Assembly: GCA_947176715.1 (NCBI GenBank)
Contig: CAMWRR010000046.1
Span: 1 to 10,132 of the forward strand
Length of the DNA: 10,132 nucleotides
Direction: 5' to 3'
Source: an uncultured Rikenellaceae bacterium
GTDB lineage: Bacteria; Bacteroidota; Bacteroidia; Bacteroidales; Rikenellaceae
This document shows positions 1 to 7,621 of the stretch, piece after piece; position 1 is the stretch's first letter, and every line of letters begins with the position of its first letter. Made by a program: the position numbers and the translations under genes. Below the pieces are notes generated by a model. That model saw nothing but the letters and a program-made list of their open reading frames with translations. It had not been told where the DNA came from and made no database searches.

Positions 1-3000
1 GGTGAATATGTCGCTCTTGAAATAGGGCGATTGCGGCTTGCCCACGAAGTGCACTATGAAGAATCCGTTTTTTACTATGGCCTTCTCGAACCCCAACGCC
101 ATTGCCGCCTTACGCAACGACACCACCGACATGAGTCTGGCCACAGGCTCCGGAGGGGTGCCGAAACGGTCGGTCAGCTCGGCCATCATGCGGTCGGCCT
201 CCTGCGGCGTCTCCATGGCGTCTATGGCGCGGTAGAGCTTTATCTTCTCGGCTGTGTTGGAGACGTAGGTGTCGGGGATGAACGCCTCGTCGTCTATGTC
301 TACCTGACAGTCGCTCACATATAGCTCGCGGGCCGCCGGAGAGTCTCCATCGGATGCGTCGGCGGCGCCTATCCCCTCCGCCTTAAGCTCGGCCATGGCC
401 TCATCGAGAATCTTGCGATAGGTCTCGAAGCCTATGTCGGCTATGAATCCGCTCTGCTCCGCCCCCAGCATGTTGCCGGCACCGCGTATGTCTAAGTCCT
501 GCATGGCTATGTTGAAGCCGGCCCCGAGGTCAGCGAACTCCTCTATGGCCCGCAGTCGCCTCCGCGCCGTCTCCGATATGCACTCGGCCGGAGGTGTCAG
601 AAGCAGACAGTATGCCTTGCGGTTGTTGCGTCCCACGCGTCCGCGTAGCTGGTGCAGGTCGCCGAGTCCGAAGTTCTGTGCGTCGTTAACTATTATAGTA
701 TTGGCGTTCTGTATGTCTACGCCCGACTCTATTATGGTGGTAGCCACCAGCACGTCGTATTCGCCGTAGATGAAGTCGGTCATGACCCGTTCCAGCTGGG
801 CCGGCGACATCCTGCCGTGGGCCACCGCTATGCGCGCCTCGGGAAGCTCCCGTTGCACCATTGCCGCCGCACGCTCTATCGTCTCTATCCTGTTGTGCAC
901 GAAGAATACCTGACCGCCGCGCTCCATCTCGGCCTCTACCGCCTCTTTGACTATCTCCGGCGAGAACTCGTGAACCTCTGTGGAGACGGGCTGACGGTTG
1001 GGCGGAGGGGTAGCTATTATGGAGAGGTCGCGCGCACCCATCAGCGAGAACTGCAACGTGCGCGGTATGGGTGTGGCCGTGAGGGTGAGGGTGTCGATGC
1101 TCTCGCGCATCTTGCGCAACTTCTCCTTGCTCGACACGCCGAACTTCTGCTCCTCGTCCACTATGAGCAACCCGAGGTCGCGAAACTCCACCTTGGAGCT
1201 CAAGAGCTTGTGGGTGCCTATCACTATGTCTATCTTGCCCTCGCGCAGACGTCCCAATATCTCCGACACCTGCTTCGTACTCTTGGCCCGCGACAGGTTC
1301 TCCACCGTGACGGGCAACCCCGAGAGGCGACGCGTGAAGGTGCGGTAGTGTTGCAGCGAGAGCACGGTGGTAGGCACCAGCACCGCCACCTGTTTGCCGT
1401 CGGCGGCGGCCTTGAAAGCGGCGCGTATGGCTATCTCGGTCTTGCCGAAGCCCACGTCGCCGCATATCAGCCTGTCCATAGGCACGGGGGCCTCCATGTC
1501 GCGTTTGAGCGCCTCGGTGGCCTTCTGCTGGTCGGGGGTGTCCTCGTAGAGGAACGATGCCTCCAGCTCCTGTTGCATGTAGCCGTCGGGCGAGAATGCG
1601 TAACCTTTCGATGCCCTGCGCTTGGCGTAGAGGGCGATGAGATCTTTGGCTATGTCCTTGACGCGGCTCTTGGCCGTCATCTTCTGACGCTGCCACGTGC
1701 CGCCCCCTAACTTGTGGAGCTTCGGTGCCGCCTCGGTATCGCCGTCCTTGTATTTTGAAATCTTGTGCAGGGCGTGCACCCCCACGAGCAACACATCGCC
1801 GTCGCGGTATATTATCTTCACCGCCTCGGTGGTCTTGCCGTTCTCCACCGAGCGGGTGAGTCCGCCGTAACGGCCTATTCCGTGGTCGATGTGCACTATG
1901 TAGTCGCCCAGGCTCATCTCCTGAAGCTCCGATACCGACAGCCCCTCGGCCTTGGGGAGCTCGCGCATGAGACGGTAGCGGTGGTTGCGCTCGAATATCT
2001 GGTGGTCGGTGTAGACGCACAACTTGTTGTCGTGGTCGACGAAGCCGCCCTGAAGCGTTATGTCCACGCTGTCGAAAAGCCCCTTTTCGCCCCCTATCGA
2101 GTCCATTATGCCCGAAAGACGCTCTATCTGCGCGCCGTTCTGGGTGACTATGTAGCTTGCGTAACCCTCGCCCTTGTGTCTGGCCAGATCGTCGCGCAGA
2201 AGCTCGAAATTCTTGCCTATGGCGGTCTGCGGACTCTTCCTCACCGCTATCTCACCCACCGGTGTCATGTCGGAGAATGTGCCGTGCAGGGCTATCACCC
2301 TCTCGCCGTCGAGCGAGCGGCAAAGCTGAGGGCCGCTGCACAGACTGTCGAGCAACGCCTTGCCCTCGTCGCCGCGGCTCGATATCACCTGTGCCCGTAT
2401 GTCGTTGAGGCGACGCTCCACATGCGAGGGTGTCGTCACCCAATAGCGGCGGTCGGGACGGCTCTTGAGCAGATCGGTGAAAGAGACACGCCGCATGCTT
2501 CTGACGCCGCCGCTCGTATTGGCCACCACCTCCACGGCATCGCGGCTCTCGGTGGAGAGCTGGGTGTTGATATCGAACAGACGGATGGAGTCGACCTCGT
2601 CGCCGAAGAGGTCTATGCGGTAGGGGTGTATGTCGCCGTAGGAGAATATGTCGATGATGCCGCCGCGCACCGAATACTGGCCGGGGGCCCACACGAAATC
2701 GTCACGCGTGAAGCCCATGGAGGCGAGCTTCTCTATAAGACGCTCCACCGATACCTTGCCACCCTTGGATATGCGTACGGTAGCCGCCCTCAGCTCACTC
2801 TCCTCGGCCACCTTCTCGGCCAGAGCCTCCGGATAGGTGCATATCACCGTGTGGTGTGAGGTGTCGTCTCCGAGGGCCGTGAGTAGGGCCGTCCGTTGCA
2901 CTATGTTGGAGTTGCTCTCGGTACCGAAGAGCGAGGAGCGTTTGTAGCTGGTGGGGAAAAAGAAGAGGTCGTCGGAGGAGATGAAGTTGAGAAGATCGTA

Positions 3001-3198
3001 GTAGATGAAGCCGGCGCTGTCCTTGTCGTCGGCCACCACCACATGTGTGCCTCCCGACGTGAGAGCCACGGCCGCCACGTACAGAGACAACAACGAACCG
3101 ACCGCACCCGTGAGCGAGGTTACGCCCGCAGGAACGGAGGCAAGACGCGAGGTGACCCCGTCGCGCCTGTATATCTCTATGAATTTGTCTTTGCGCAT
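1..3198 (-). CDS. mfd: Transcription-repair coupling factor Mfd, 3' end beyond the window
   Basis: Mfd is a DNA translocase that removes RNA polymerase stalled at template lesions and recruits UvrA for nucleotide excision repair. The frame is open from ATG 3198 to the window edge: 1066 codons, so only the last part of the C-terminal domain is missing. Visible in order: the UvrB-like N-terminal region (about 1-330); the RNA-polymerase-interacting, CarD-like domain beginning near DYIVHIDHGIG (432 onward); Walker A GDVGFGKT (580-587, Lys586); DEEQ box (681-684); TATPIPR (707-713); SGVDIQ; and the helicase motif QLRGRVGR (850-857). The start of the autoinhibitory TRCF domain follows. ATG 3198 is the only good start, because an in-frame TGA lies at 3220-3222. 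No Bacteroidetes-type promoter was found upstream. Isoleucine is ATA in about 58 of 71 codons. No internal stop or frameshift was seen. Confidence 0.97.
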   Translation of the reverse strand, partial: MRKDKFIEIYRRDGVTSRLASVPAGVTSLTGAVGSLLSLYVAAVALTSGGTHVVVADDKDSAGFIYYDLLNFISSDDLFFFPTSYKRSSLFGTESNSNIVQRTALLTALGDDTSHHTVICTYPEALAEKVAEESELRAATVRISKGGKVSVERLIEKLASMGFTRDDFVWAPGQYSVRGGIIDIFSYGDIHPYRIDLFGDEVDSIRLFDINTQLSTESRDAVEVVANTSGGVRSMRRVSFTDLLKSRPDRRYWVTTPSHVERRLNDIRAQVISSRGDEGKALLDSLCSGPQLCRSLDGERVIALHGTFSDMTPVGEIAVRKSPQTAIGKNFELLRDDLARHKGEGYASYIVTQNGAQIERLSGIMDSIGGEKGLFDSVDITLQGGFVDHDNKLCVYTDHQIFERNHRYRLMRELPKAEGLSVSELQEMSLGDYIVHIDHGIGRYGGLTRSVENGKTTEAVKIIYRDGDVLLVGVHALHKISKYKDGDTEAAPKLHKLGGGTWQRQKMTAKSRVKDIAKDLIALYAKRRASKGYAFSPDGYMQQELEASFLYEDTPDQQKATEALKRDMEAPVPMDRLICGDVGFGKTEIAIRAAFKAAADGKQVAVLVPTTVLSLQHYRTFTRRLSGLPVTVENLSRAKSTKQVSEILGRLREGKIDIVIGTHKLLSSKVEFRDLGLLIVDEEQKFGVSSKEKLRKMRESIDTLTLTATPIPRTLQFSLMGARDLSIIATPPPNRQPVSTEVHEFSPEIVKEAVEAEMERGGQVFFVHNRIETIERAAAMVQRELPEARIAVAHGRMSPAQLERVMTDFIYGEYDVLVATTIIESGVDIQNANTIIVNDAQNFGLGDLHQLRGRVGRNNRKAYCLLLTPPAECISETARRRLRAIEEFADLGAGFNIAMQDLDIRGAGNMLGAEQSGFIADIGFETYRKILDEAMAELKAEGIGAADASDGDSPAARELYVSDCQVDIDDEAFIPDTYVSNTAEKIKLYRAIDAMETPQEADRMMAELTDRFGTPPEPVARLMSVVSLRKAAMALGFEKAIVKNGFFIVHFVGKPQSPYFKSDIFT

Positions 3199-3395
3199 CT
3201 TATGACATAGAAGACCGTGTCACTCCGAAACGGTCCGTAATTCCTCCTCCCGTCTTGCGAGCCGACCCCGCATCGGCAACCCCGAGTGCCCTAACGCCCG
3301 AGCCGGCATTACATAAGGCAAGCGGACCATCTCCGACACTCCACATACCGTTTTCACCCTCCTATGGCAGATCGACCGCCATATAAAGTCGATTC
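3199..3395 (-). other. mfd upstream region with small inverted repeats
   Basis: This gap between rng and mfd holds no gene. It contains several short perfect inverted repeats: GACCGT/ACGGTC (3213-3218 with 3230-3235, 15 nt upstream of the mfd start), GCCGA/TCGGC (3261-3277), TATGGC/GCCATA (3363-3383) and ATCGAC/GTCGAT (3371-3393). The last two overlap and exclude each other. I found no TAnnTTTG box for mfd. The promoter may therefore be non-consensus, or mfd may depend on readthrough from rng. Any regulatory role is inference. Confidence 0.3.
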
Positions 3396-3414
3396 AAAAG
3401 GGGGCTATTCCCCC
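3396..3414 (-). terminator. Short intrinsic terminator overlapping the rng stop codon
   Basis: Read on the minus strand, GGGGG (3414-3410) pairs with CCCCC (3404-3400) around a five-base loop AATAG. The loop contains the rng TAG stop. TTTT (3399-3396) follows directly. The stem is short but all G-C, and position and T-tract fit rho-independent termination of rng. Because the stem overlaps the stop codon, a terminating ribosome could delay its folding. The T-tract is short, so some readthrough into mfd is possible. Confidence 0.55.
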
Positions 3415-5012
3415 ACCCCCTCGCTGTCGTCGAGGGCTACTGTCTCGTAGAGGGTGCTGTCTTGGGTGAGGGCTATGCCGTAGCGGTCGTAGTAGAACGA
3501 CTCCACGTAACCCACCGACTCGTCGGCTTGTATCTTTATTATGCACTTGTATTTCAACATCCACCTGAGACGTAGGCTGAACAACCCTTTGACAAGATAG
3601 GAAGCCACGTAGGGGTGTACCGACAGTTTGAGGTAACGCACACCCTGCTCCTCCACGAAGTAGGCTATCTGGTTCTCTATCTCGCTGTCGAGGAGTATGG
3701 CGGGTGCTATCTTGCCGGTGCCGCGACATGTGGGGCAGAGCTCCTTGTTGTCTATCTTGGTCTCGGGGCGCACCCTCTGACGGGTTATCTGCATGAGTCC
3801 GAACTTGGAGAGCGGCAGCACGGTGTGGCGGGCGCGGTCCGATGCCATAGCCTCGCGCATGGCCTGATATACCTTGTCTTTGTTCTCGTTCTTGCGCAGG
3901 TCGATGAAGTCTATCACTATTATGCCGCCCATGTCGCGCAGACGTAGCTGGCGGGCTATCACCGGTATGGCGTTGAGGTTGACCTCCAAGGCTATCTCGT
4001 CCTGCGAGTCGGCGTTACGCATGCGGGGGCCGCTGTTGATGTCTATGACATGCAGGGCCTCGGTGTGCTCCACTATCATGTACGACTTGCGCTTGAACGG
4101 CACCAGCTTGCCGAAGAGCCCCTTTATCTGACGCGTGATGTCGAAGTTGTCGAAAATGGAGGCGCTGCCCTTGTAGTGGCGCACTATCTTCTCTTTCTCG
4201 GGGGCTATCTGGCGGATATACTCCTTTATCTGACCGTATATCTGATGGTCGTCGACATATATGTTGCTGAACGTGTCGTTGAGCATGTCGCGCAATATGG
4301 TGTTTACGCGCGTCTCCTCGGAGAGCAGCTGCGACGGCACCGCGGCGTTTCTCAAGCGTCCCAGTACGGTGTCCCATTTGGCAAGGAGCTGACGCACGTC
4401 TGACTCTATGTCCTCGCGCTCCTTCTTGCCCGCCGCCGTGCGTATGATGGCGCCGAAGCCGTCGGGCAACAGGTCCGATACGATGCCGCGCAGACGCTTG
4501 CGCTCCTCGCCCGAACGTATCTTCTGCGACACCGACACCTTGCCGGCGAAGGGCAGAAGCACTATGTGGCGGCCCGTGAGCGATATCTCGGTAGAGACCC
4601 TCGGCCCCTTGGTAGATATGGCCTCCTTGATGACCTGCACCATGACGGTCTGACCGGCCGAGAGCACGTCGTTTATCTTGCCGCCTCGGGCCACATCCTC
4701 CTGTCTCTTGAAGTTATCCATAGAGAACGGCTTCTTCTTGGTGACCGTCTCTATCATCTTGTTGAAACTGCGAAACTGCACCCCGAGGTCGAGGTAGTGT
4801 ATGAAGGCGTCGCGCGCCGACCCTATCGACACGAACGCCGCATTCAACCCCGACATGGTCTTGCGCACCTTGCCGAGGTATATGTCGCCTACACCGTAGC
4901 CTACGCTCTTCTGCTCCTTGTGAAGCTCCACCAGCTGACCCTCCTCGAGGAGGGCTATGTTGATGATTTCGTCGCTACAATGTATTACAAGTTCTCTTTT
5001 TATGTTGTCCAT
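3405..5012 (-). CDS. rng: Ribonuclease G (RNase E/G family)
   Basis: RNase G is an endoribonuclease that cuts single-stranded RNA, with roles in rRNA 5'-end maturation and mRNA decay. The 535-aa product has an S1-type RNA-binding domain (about 39-130, with VGDIYLGKV and LNAAFVSIG) and then the RNase E/G catalytic core. The Mg-binding aspartates are visible in VIDINSG (Asp324) and VIDFIDL (Asp368), matching E. coli RNase E Asp303 and Asp346. The zinc-link CPTC (Cys426, Cys429) follows. There is no long disordered degradosome tail, so this is G-type, not full RNase E. I chose the ATG at 5012 (MDNIKRELVI). The frame stays open to an ATG at 5150, but that extension is Arg-rich, unlike the family, and crosses hairpins of the leader. 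The stop is TAG. Confidence 0.95.
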   Translation of the reverse strand: MDNIKRELVIHCSDEIINIALLEEGQLVELHKEQKSVGYGVGDIYLGKVRKTMSGLNAAFVSIGSARDAFIHYLDLGVQFRSFNKMIETVTKKKPFSMDNFKRQEDVARGGKINDVLSAGQTVMVQVIKEAISTKGPRVSTEISLTGRHIVLLPFAGKVSVSQKIRSGEERKRLRGIVSDLLPDGFGAIIRTAAGKKEREDIESDVRQLLAKWDTVLGRLRNAAVPSQLLSEETRVNTILRDMLNDTFSNIYVDDHQIYGQIKEYIRQIAPEKEKIVRHYKGSASIFDNFDITRQIKGLFGKLVPFKRKSYMIVEHTEALHVIDINSGPRMRNADSQDEIALEVNLNAIPVIARQLRLRDMGGIIVIDFIDLRKNENKDKVYQAMREAMASDRARHTVLPLSKFGLMQITRQRVRPETKIDNKELCPTCRGTGKIAPAILLDSEIENQIAYFVEEQGVRYLKLSVHPYVASYLVKGLFSLRLRWMLKYKCIIKIQADESVGYVESFYYDRYGIALTQDSTLYETVALDDSEGVGE

Positions 5013-5266
5013 ATTATATTTAATAGTGTGTAACGGGACGCCAGACGTCCTGCGGGGAGCGGTCCGACGCTCCCTGTGCCGCGCTCTCTGACGGCATCTG
5101 CAATACCCGGCACCGATATGCCGGATTAATTTTACGAATAACGCACGCATAATGGGGGCGGTGCGTAATCGAGAGACCGGGACCGAACCTGCAAAGGCCC
5201 TTATGACGGCATTATCCTTAGAATGCCGTAACCCTGTGCGGTTGAAGCCGAAACGATCTCTTAACG
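5013..5266 (-). promoter_or_regulatory. Structured leader/intergenic region upstream of rng
   Basis: There is no gene here. Four perfect inverted repeats lie between the upstream terminator and the rng start: GGACG/CGTCC (5036-5050), GGGAGCG/CGCTCCC (5055-5061 with 5068-5074), CCGGCA/TGCCGG (5107-5112 with 5119-5124) and ACGGCATT/AATGCCGT (5206-5213 with 5222-5229). None is followed by a T-tract in the rng direction, so they are not simple terminators. No consensus TAnnTTTG box was found, so the transcription start is unknown. E. coli rne mRNA is autoregulated through structure in its 5' leader. A similar role here would be analogy only. Confidence 0.35.
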
Positions 5267-5313
5267 AAAAAACCTAAAGAGAGCAGAAAAAGATTGCTGC
5301 TTTTCTTTAGGTT
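5267..5313 (-). terminator. Rho-independent terminator after the HU/basic-protein unit
   Basis: On the minus strand, AACCTAAAG and CTTTAGGTT pair as a 9-bp outer stem (5313-5305 with 5279-5271). After a small asymmetric internal loop, a GCAG/CTGC inner stem (5300-5297 with 5286-5283) continues the hairpin. A run of six T (minus strand, 5272-5267) closes it, overlapping the foot of the stem. It sits 24 bp past the stop of the 30-aa gene and separates the HU unit from rng. The + strand also carries T-rich sequence after the hairpin but not as a clean run, so the minus orientation is preferred. Confidence 0.85.
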
Positions 5314-5336
5314 CCCTCGTTTTGTAGTGAAAAAGG

Positions 5337-5429
5337 CTACTTTTTCTTCTTATGTCTGTCTTTTCTGAGACGTTTTTTTCTCTTGTGAGTAGCCATTTTA
5401 TGTCTCTTTCTTTTCTTTCCGCTTGGCAT
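5337..5429 (-). CDS. 30-residue basic protein of the COX24/AURKAIP1 (mS38-like) type
   Basis: This tiny gene encodes 30 residues beginning MPSGKKRKRH and ending RHKKKK. Eighteen residues are Lys/Arg, three are His and only one is acidic. It matches the short protein I know as a conserved Bacteroidetes family carrying the AURKAIP1/COX24 C-terminal domain. In mitochondria that domain is the small-subunit ribosomal protein mS38. Association with the ribosome is the likely role, but this is inferred from the family. The gene lies 29 bp downstream of HU on the same strand and ends just before a strong terminator, so it is probably co-transcribed with HU. A second in-frame ATG exists at residue 12, but the family starts at MPSGK. 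The stop is TAG. Confidence 0.85.
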   Translation of the reverse strand: MPSGKKRKRHKMATHKRKKRLRKDRHKKKK

Positions 5430-5458
5430 AGCTCTGATTTTTATGGTTGATGAATAGG

Positions 5459-5740
5459 TTATTTCGTCTCTTTAACCTTTACGGCGAAAGATTTAGAGGG
5501 TTTGAACGCGGGAATGTCGTGCTCGGGTATCTCGATGGTGATGTTCTTGGAGATGTTGCGGGCCACCTTCTTGGCGCGTTTCTTGATGATAAAAGAACCG
5601 AAGCCTCTGAGATATACATTGTTTTTCTTTATCATAGAGTCCTTGATGCTCTCCATGAAAAGTTCCACGATCTGCTGTACCTGAGCCTTTTCAACGCCCG
5701 ATACTTTCGAGATTTCGTTTACGATATCTGCTTTAGTCAT
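5459..5740 (-). CDS. hup: HU-family nucleoid DNA-binding protein
   Basis: HU is a small dimeric histone-like protein that bends and compacts DNA. The 93-aa product has the usual length and start (MTKADIVNEISKVSG), an N-terminal helical dimerisation part, the GFGSF turn (about 47-51), and a basic beta-arm ending in the IPAFKPSKSF signature. The arm reads RNISKNITIEIP, lacking the classic RNPxTG tip. I associate that variant with Bacteroidetes HU proteins. Codon use differs from neighbouring mfd: isoleucine is mainly ATC (9 of 12), as expected for a highly expressed gene. It has its own promoter and heads a unit with the 30-aa basic gene. Confidence 0.95.
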   Translation of the reverse strand: MTKADIVNEISKVSGVEKAQVQQIVELFMESIKDSMIKKNNVYLRGFGSFIIKKRAKKVARNISKNITIEIPEHDIPAFKPSKSFAVKVKETK

Positions 5741-5787
5741 AATATTTTATTGTGGTTTTAGTAGTTAAAATCTTTCGTTAACGGCCC

Positions 5788-5819
5788 CAAAGATACAATA
5801 TATTTCTTTGAATGACAAC
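5788..5819 (-). promoter_or_regulatory. Bacteroidetes-type promoter for HU
   Basis: On the minus strand, TATCTTTG (5795-5788) matches the -7 consensus TAnnTTTG exactly. GTTG (5819-5816) stands for the -33 TTTG with one mismatch, separated by 20 bp. This predicts a transcript start near 5782 and a leader of about 40 nt before the HU ATG. It lies after the ispD stop, so HU need not depend on the ilvE-ispD transcript. Confidence 0.65.
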
Positions 5820-5853
5820 ATATTGTAATAATTTTTTCTTCCGGCCGCTTTTT

Positions 5854-6546
5854 TCAGCCCTCTCCGCGGGTGCGCTCCAGTGCATAGACGGCCCTCGCCA
5901 CGGACATATCCTCGGGCGAGGTGATTTTGATATTGCTCCTCTCGCCGGCGGTGTATCTGACGGTTATGCCGAAAGCCTCCGCTACGGATGCGTCGTCGGT
6001 GAATCCCTTGCCGTCGCCGGCCGCCTCGTACGCTTTGTGCAGAATGTCTCCGCGGAACACCTGCGGGGTCTGCACGGTGAAGAACCCGTCTCTGTCGGCT
6101 CTCTCCGATGCCTCGCCGTTGCGGCGTCGCAGCGTGTCGGATACCGGGGTCGAGGTCACGGCGCTGCCGTACTCCGCAGCCTCCGCTACCAGCCTCCTTA
6201 TCAGACCGCACGATACGAAAGGCCTCACACCGTCCGTCACGGCTATCACGTCGACGTCGCCGAAAACCGCAAGTCCGTTACGCACCGACCCGAAACGGTC
6301 GGCACCTCCCGCCACCACCGTGTGGGGCACATCGAAGCGGTGCTCCCTGTTGATGCGTCGCCATGTGTCGATGCAGTCTCCGGGCAACACCACCGCAATG
6401 CCGGCCTCCGGCAGGGCCTCTGCGAAACGCTCCACCGTGGCTTCGAGCACGCACCGGTCGTCGGACAGGGGGAGGAACTGTTTGGGAACGTCCGCCCCCA
6501 TGCGCACACCGCGTCCGCCGGCGACCACCAGCACGCCCGTTTTCAT
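5854..6546 (-). CDS. ispD: 2-C-methyl-D-erythritol 4-phosphate cytidylyltransferase
   Basis: IspD transfers CMP from CTP to 2-C-methyl-D-erythritol 4-phosphate in the MEP (non-mevalonate) isoprenoid pathway. The 230-aa product is of normal length and carries the family signatures in order: the CTP-binding loop VVAGGRGVRMG with VPKQFL (about 7-25), DRFGSVRNGL, VTDGVRPF (the family's D-G/A-x-R-P segment), DTLRR, TPQVFRG, TDDAS and NIKITSPED near the C-terminus. The start ATG (6544-6546) overlaps the ilvE TGA as ATGA, implying translational coupling. ilvE and ispD have no shared pathway, so the pairing is probably just an expression unit. Confidence 0.95.
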   Translation of the reverse strand: MKTGVLVVAGGRGVRMGADVPKQFLPLSDDRCVLEATVERFAEALPEAGIAVVLPGDCIDTWRRINREHRFDVPHTVVAGGADRFGSVRNGLAVFGDVDVIAVTDGVRPFVSCGLIRRLVAEAAEYGSAVTSTPVSDTLRRRNGEASERADRDGFFTVQTPQVFRGDILHKAYEAAGDGKGFTDDASVAEAFGITVRYTAGERSNIKITSPEDMSVARAVYALERTRGEG

Positions 6547-7571
6547 CGTATGCTGTCGAGAACCGTTACCCAGCCGAACTTGTCCTCGGCCTCACCGTGC
6601 TGTATGTCGACCAAGCGTCGGTAGAGCTTGTGGCTCCATGTGTCGTCGCCCGTCTTGAAGCGGTAGGTCTTGTCCTCCTCGGGGTCGTAGATGTTGTTGA
6701 TGGGGGTGATGACGGCAGCCGTGCCGCATGCGCCCGCCTCCTCGAACGTCGATAGCTCCTCCAACGGCACGTGGCGACGCTCGACGGTAAGTCCCATGTC
6801 GGCGGCTATGGTGCAGAGGCTCTTGTTGGTGATGGAGGGGAGTATCGAGGGCGAGTCGGGGGTGACATATTTGCCCTCCTTGATGCCGAAGAAGTTGGCG
6901 GCACCCACCTCGTCGATATACTTTTTCTCCTTGGGGTCGAGATAGAGCACGCCGTCGTAACCCTTGTCGTGCGATTCGATGTAGGCCGTCAGGCTGGCGC
7001 CGTAGTTGCCGCCCGCCTTTATGTGTCCCGTGCCGTGGGGTGCGGCGCGGTCGTACTTGCGCTCCAGACACATGGTTATCTCGCCCTCGCCCTTGAAGTA
7101 GGGGCCCACCGGCGTTACGAACACCACGAAGAGATACTCGTCGGCAGGTTTGACTCCCACCTGCGCGCCCGTGCCCACCAGCAACGGACGGATATACAGC
7201 GATGCCCCGCTCTCGTAGGGGGGGATATATTCGGCATTGAGTTCCACTACCTTATGTACGGCCTCAATGAAACGCTCCACCGGGAAGACGGCCATCTGCA
7301 GGTACTCCGACGACGAGGCCATGCGTTTGCCGTTCTCGTCCACCCTGAACAGACGCACCTTGCCGTCCTTGCAACGGTAGGCCTTCAGACCCTCGAACGC
7401 CTCCTGCCCGTAGTGCAGACACGACGCGGCCATGTGCATGGGGATGGTCTCGTCGGAGTGTATCTCCAGCTCGCCCCACTGTCCGTTGCGATAGTAACAC
7501 CTGATATTATAGGGCGTCTTGTGGTAACTGAACCCCAATTTGGCCCAATCCAGATTCTCTTTCATATCCAT
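6543..7571 (-). CDS. ilvE: Branched-chain amino acid aminotransferase
   Basis: This PLP enzyme interconverts leucine, isoleucine and valine with their 2-oxo acids, using glutamate/2-oxoglutarate. The 342-aa product is the longer fold-type IV form, as in mammalian BCAT, not the roughly 310-aa E. coli type. Visible motifs: HYGQEAFEGLKAY (53-65), LYIRPLLVGTG (125-135), GHIKAGGNYGAS with the PLP-binding lysine at 185, YIDEVGAANFFGI (218-230; Glu221 in the cofactor signature), and CGTAAVITPI. A second start at residue 3 (ATG 7565, MKENLDWAKLGF) fits the usual N-terminus equally well. The predicted mRNA leader is only about 15-20 nt. It is first in a two-gene unit with ispD. Confidence 0.96.
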   Translation of the reverse strand: MDMKENLDWAKLGFSYHKTPYNIRCYYRNGQWGELEIHSDETIPMHMAASCLHYGQEAFEGLKAYRCKDGKVRLFRVDENGKRMASSSEYLQMAVFPVERFIEAVHKVVELNAEYIPPYESGASLYIRPLLVGTGAQVGVKPADEYLFVVFVTPVGPYFKGEGEITMCLERKYDRAAPHGTGHIKAGGNYGASLTAYIESHDKGYDGVLYLDPKEKKYIDEVGAANFFGIKEGKYVTPDSPSILPSITNKSLCTIAADMGLTVERRHVPLEELSTFEEAGACGTAAVITPINNIYDPEEDKTYRFKTGDDTWSHKLYRRLVDIQHGEAEDKFGWVTVLDSIR

Positions 7572-7590
7572 TGCATTTGATAATGAACTC

Positions 7591-7621
7591 CAAAGTTACT
7601 ACAAAAAAGCGATAATGCAAC
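7591..7621 (-). promoter_or_regulatory. Bacteroidetes-type promoter for ilvE-ispD
   Basis: On the minus strand, TAACTTTG (7598-7591) matches TAnnTTTG exactly. GTTG (7621-7618) is a one-mismatch -33 box at 19 bp spacing. The start would be near 7585, giving a very short leader before ATG 7571 or ATG 7565. No attenuator, leader peptide rich in branched-chain codons or T-box is visible, so simple promoter control is the likely mode. Confidence 0.65.

Noticed and set aside
686..2020. 444-codon open frame on the minus strand, and a 352-codon frame on the plus strand, inside mfd
   Set aside because: Both overlap the verified mfd frame with its helicase motifs. Their translations are Arg/His/Gly-rich low-complexity typical of shadow frames in GC-rich DNA.
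5013..5150. 46-residue N-terminal extension of RNase G to ATG 5150
   Set aside because: It is Arg-rich without family similarity and crosses the leader hairpins. The family begins at MDNIKRELVI (ATG 5012).
5921..6658. 245-codon and 270-codon plus-strand frames opposite ispD
   Set aside because: ispD on the minus strand carries every expected motif. The plus frames are Arg/Pro/Ser-rich shadows.
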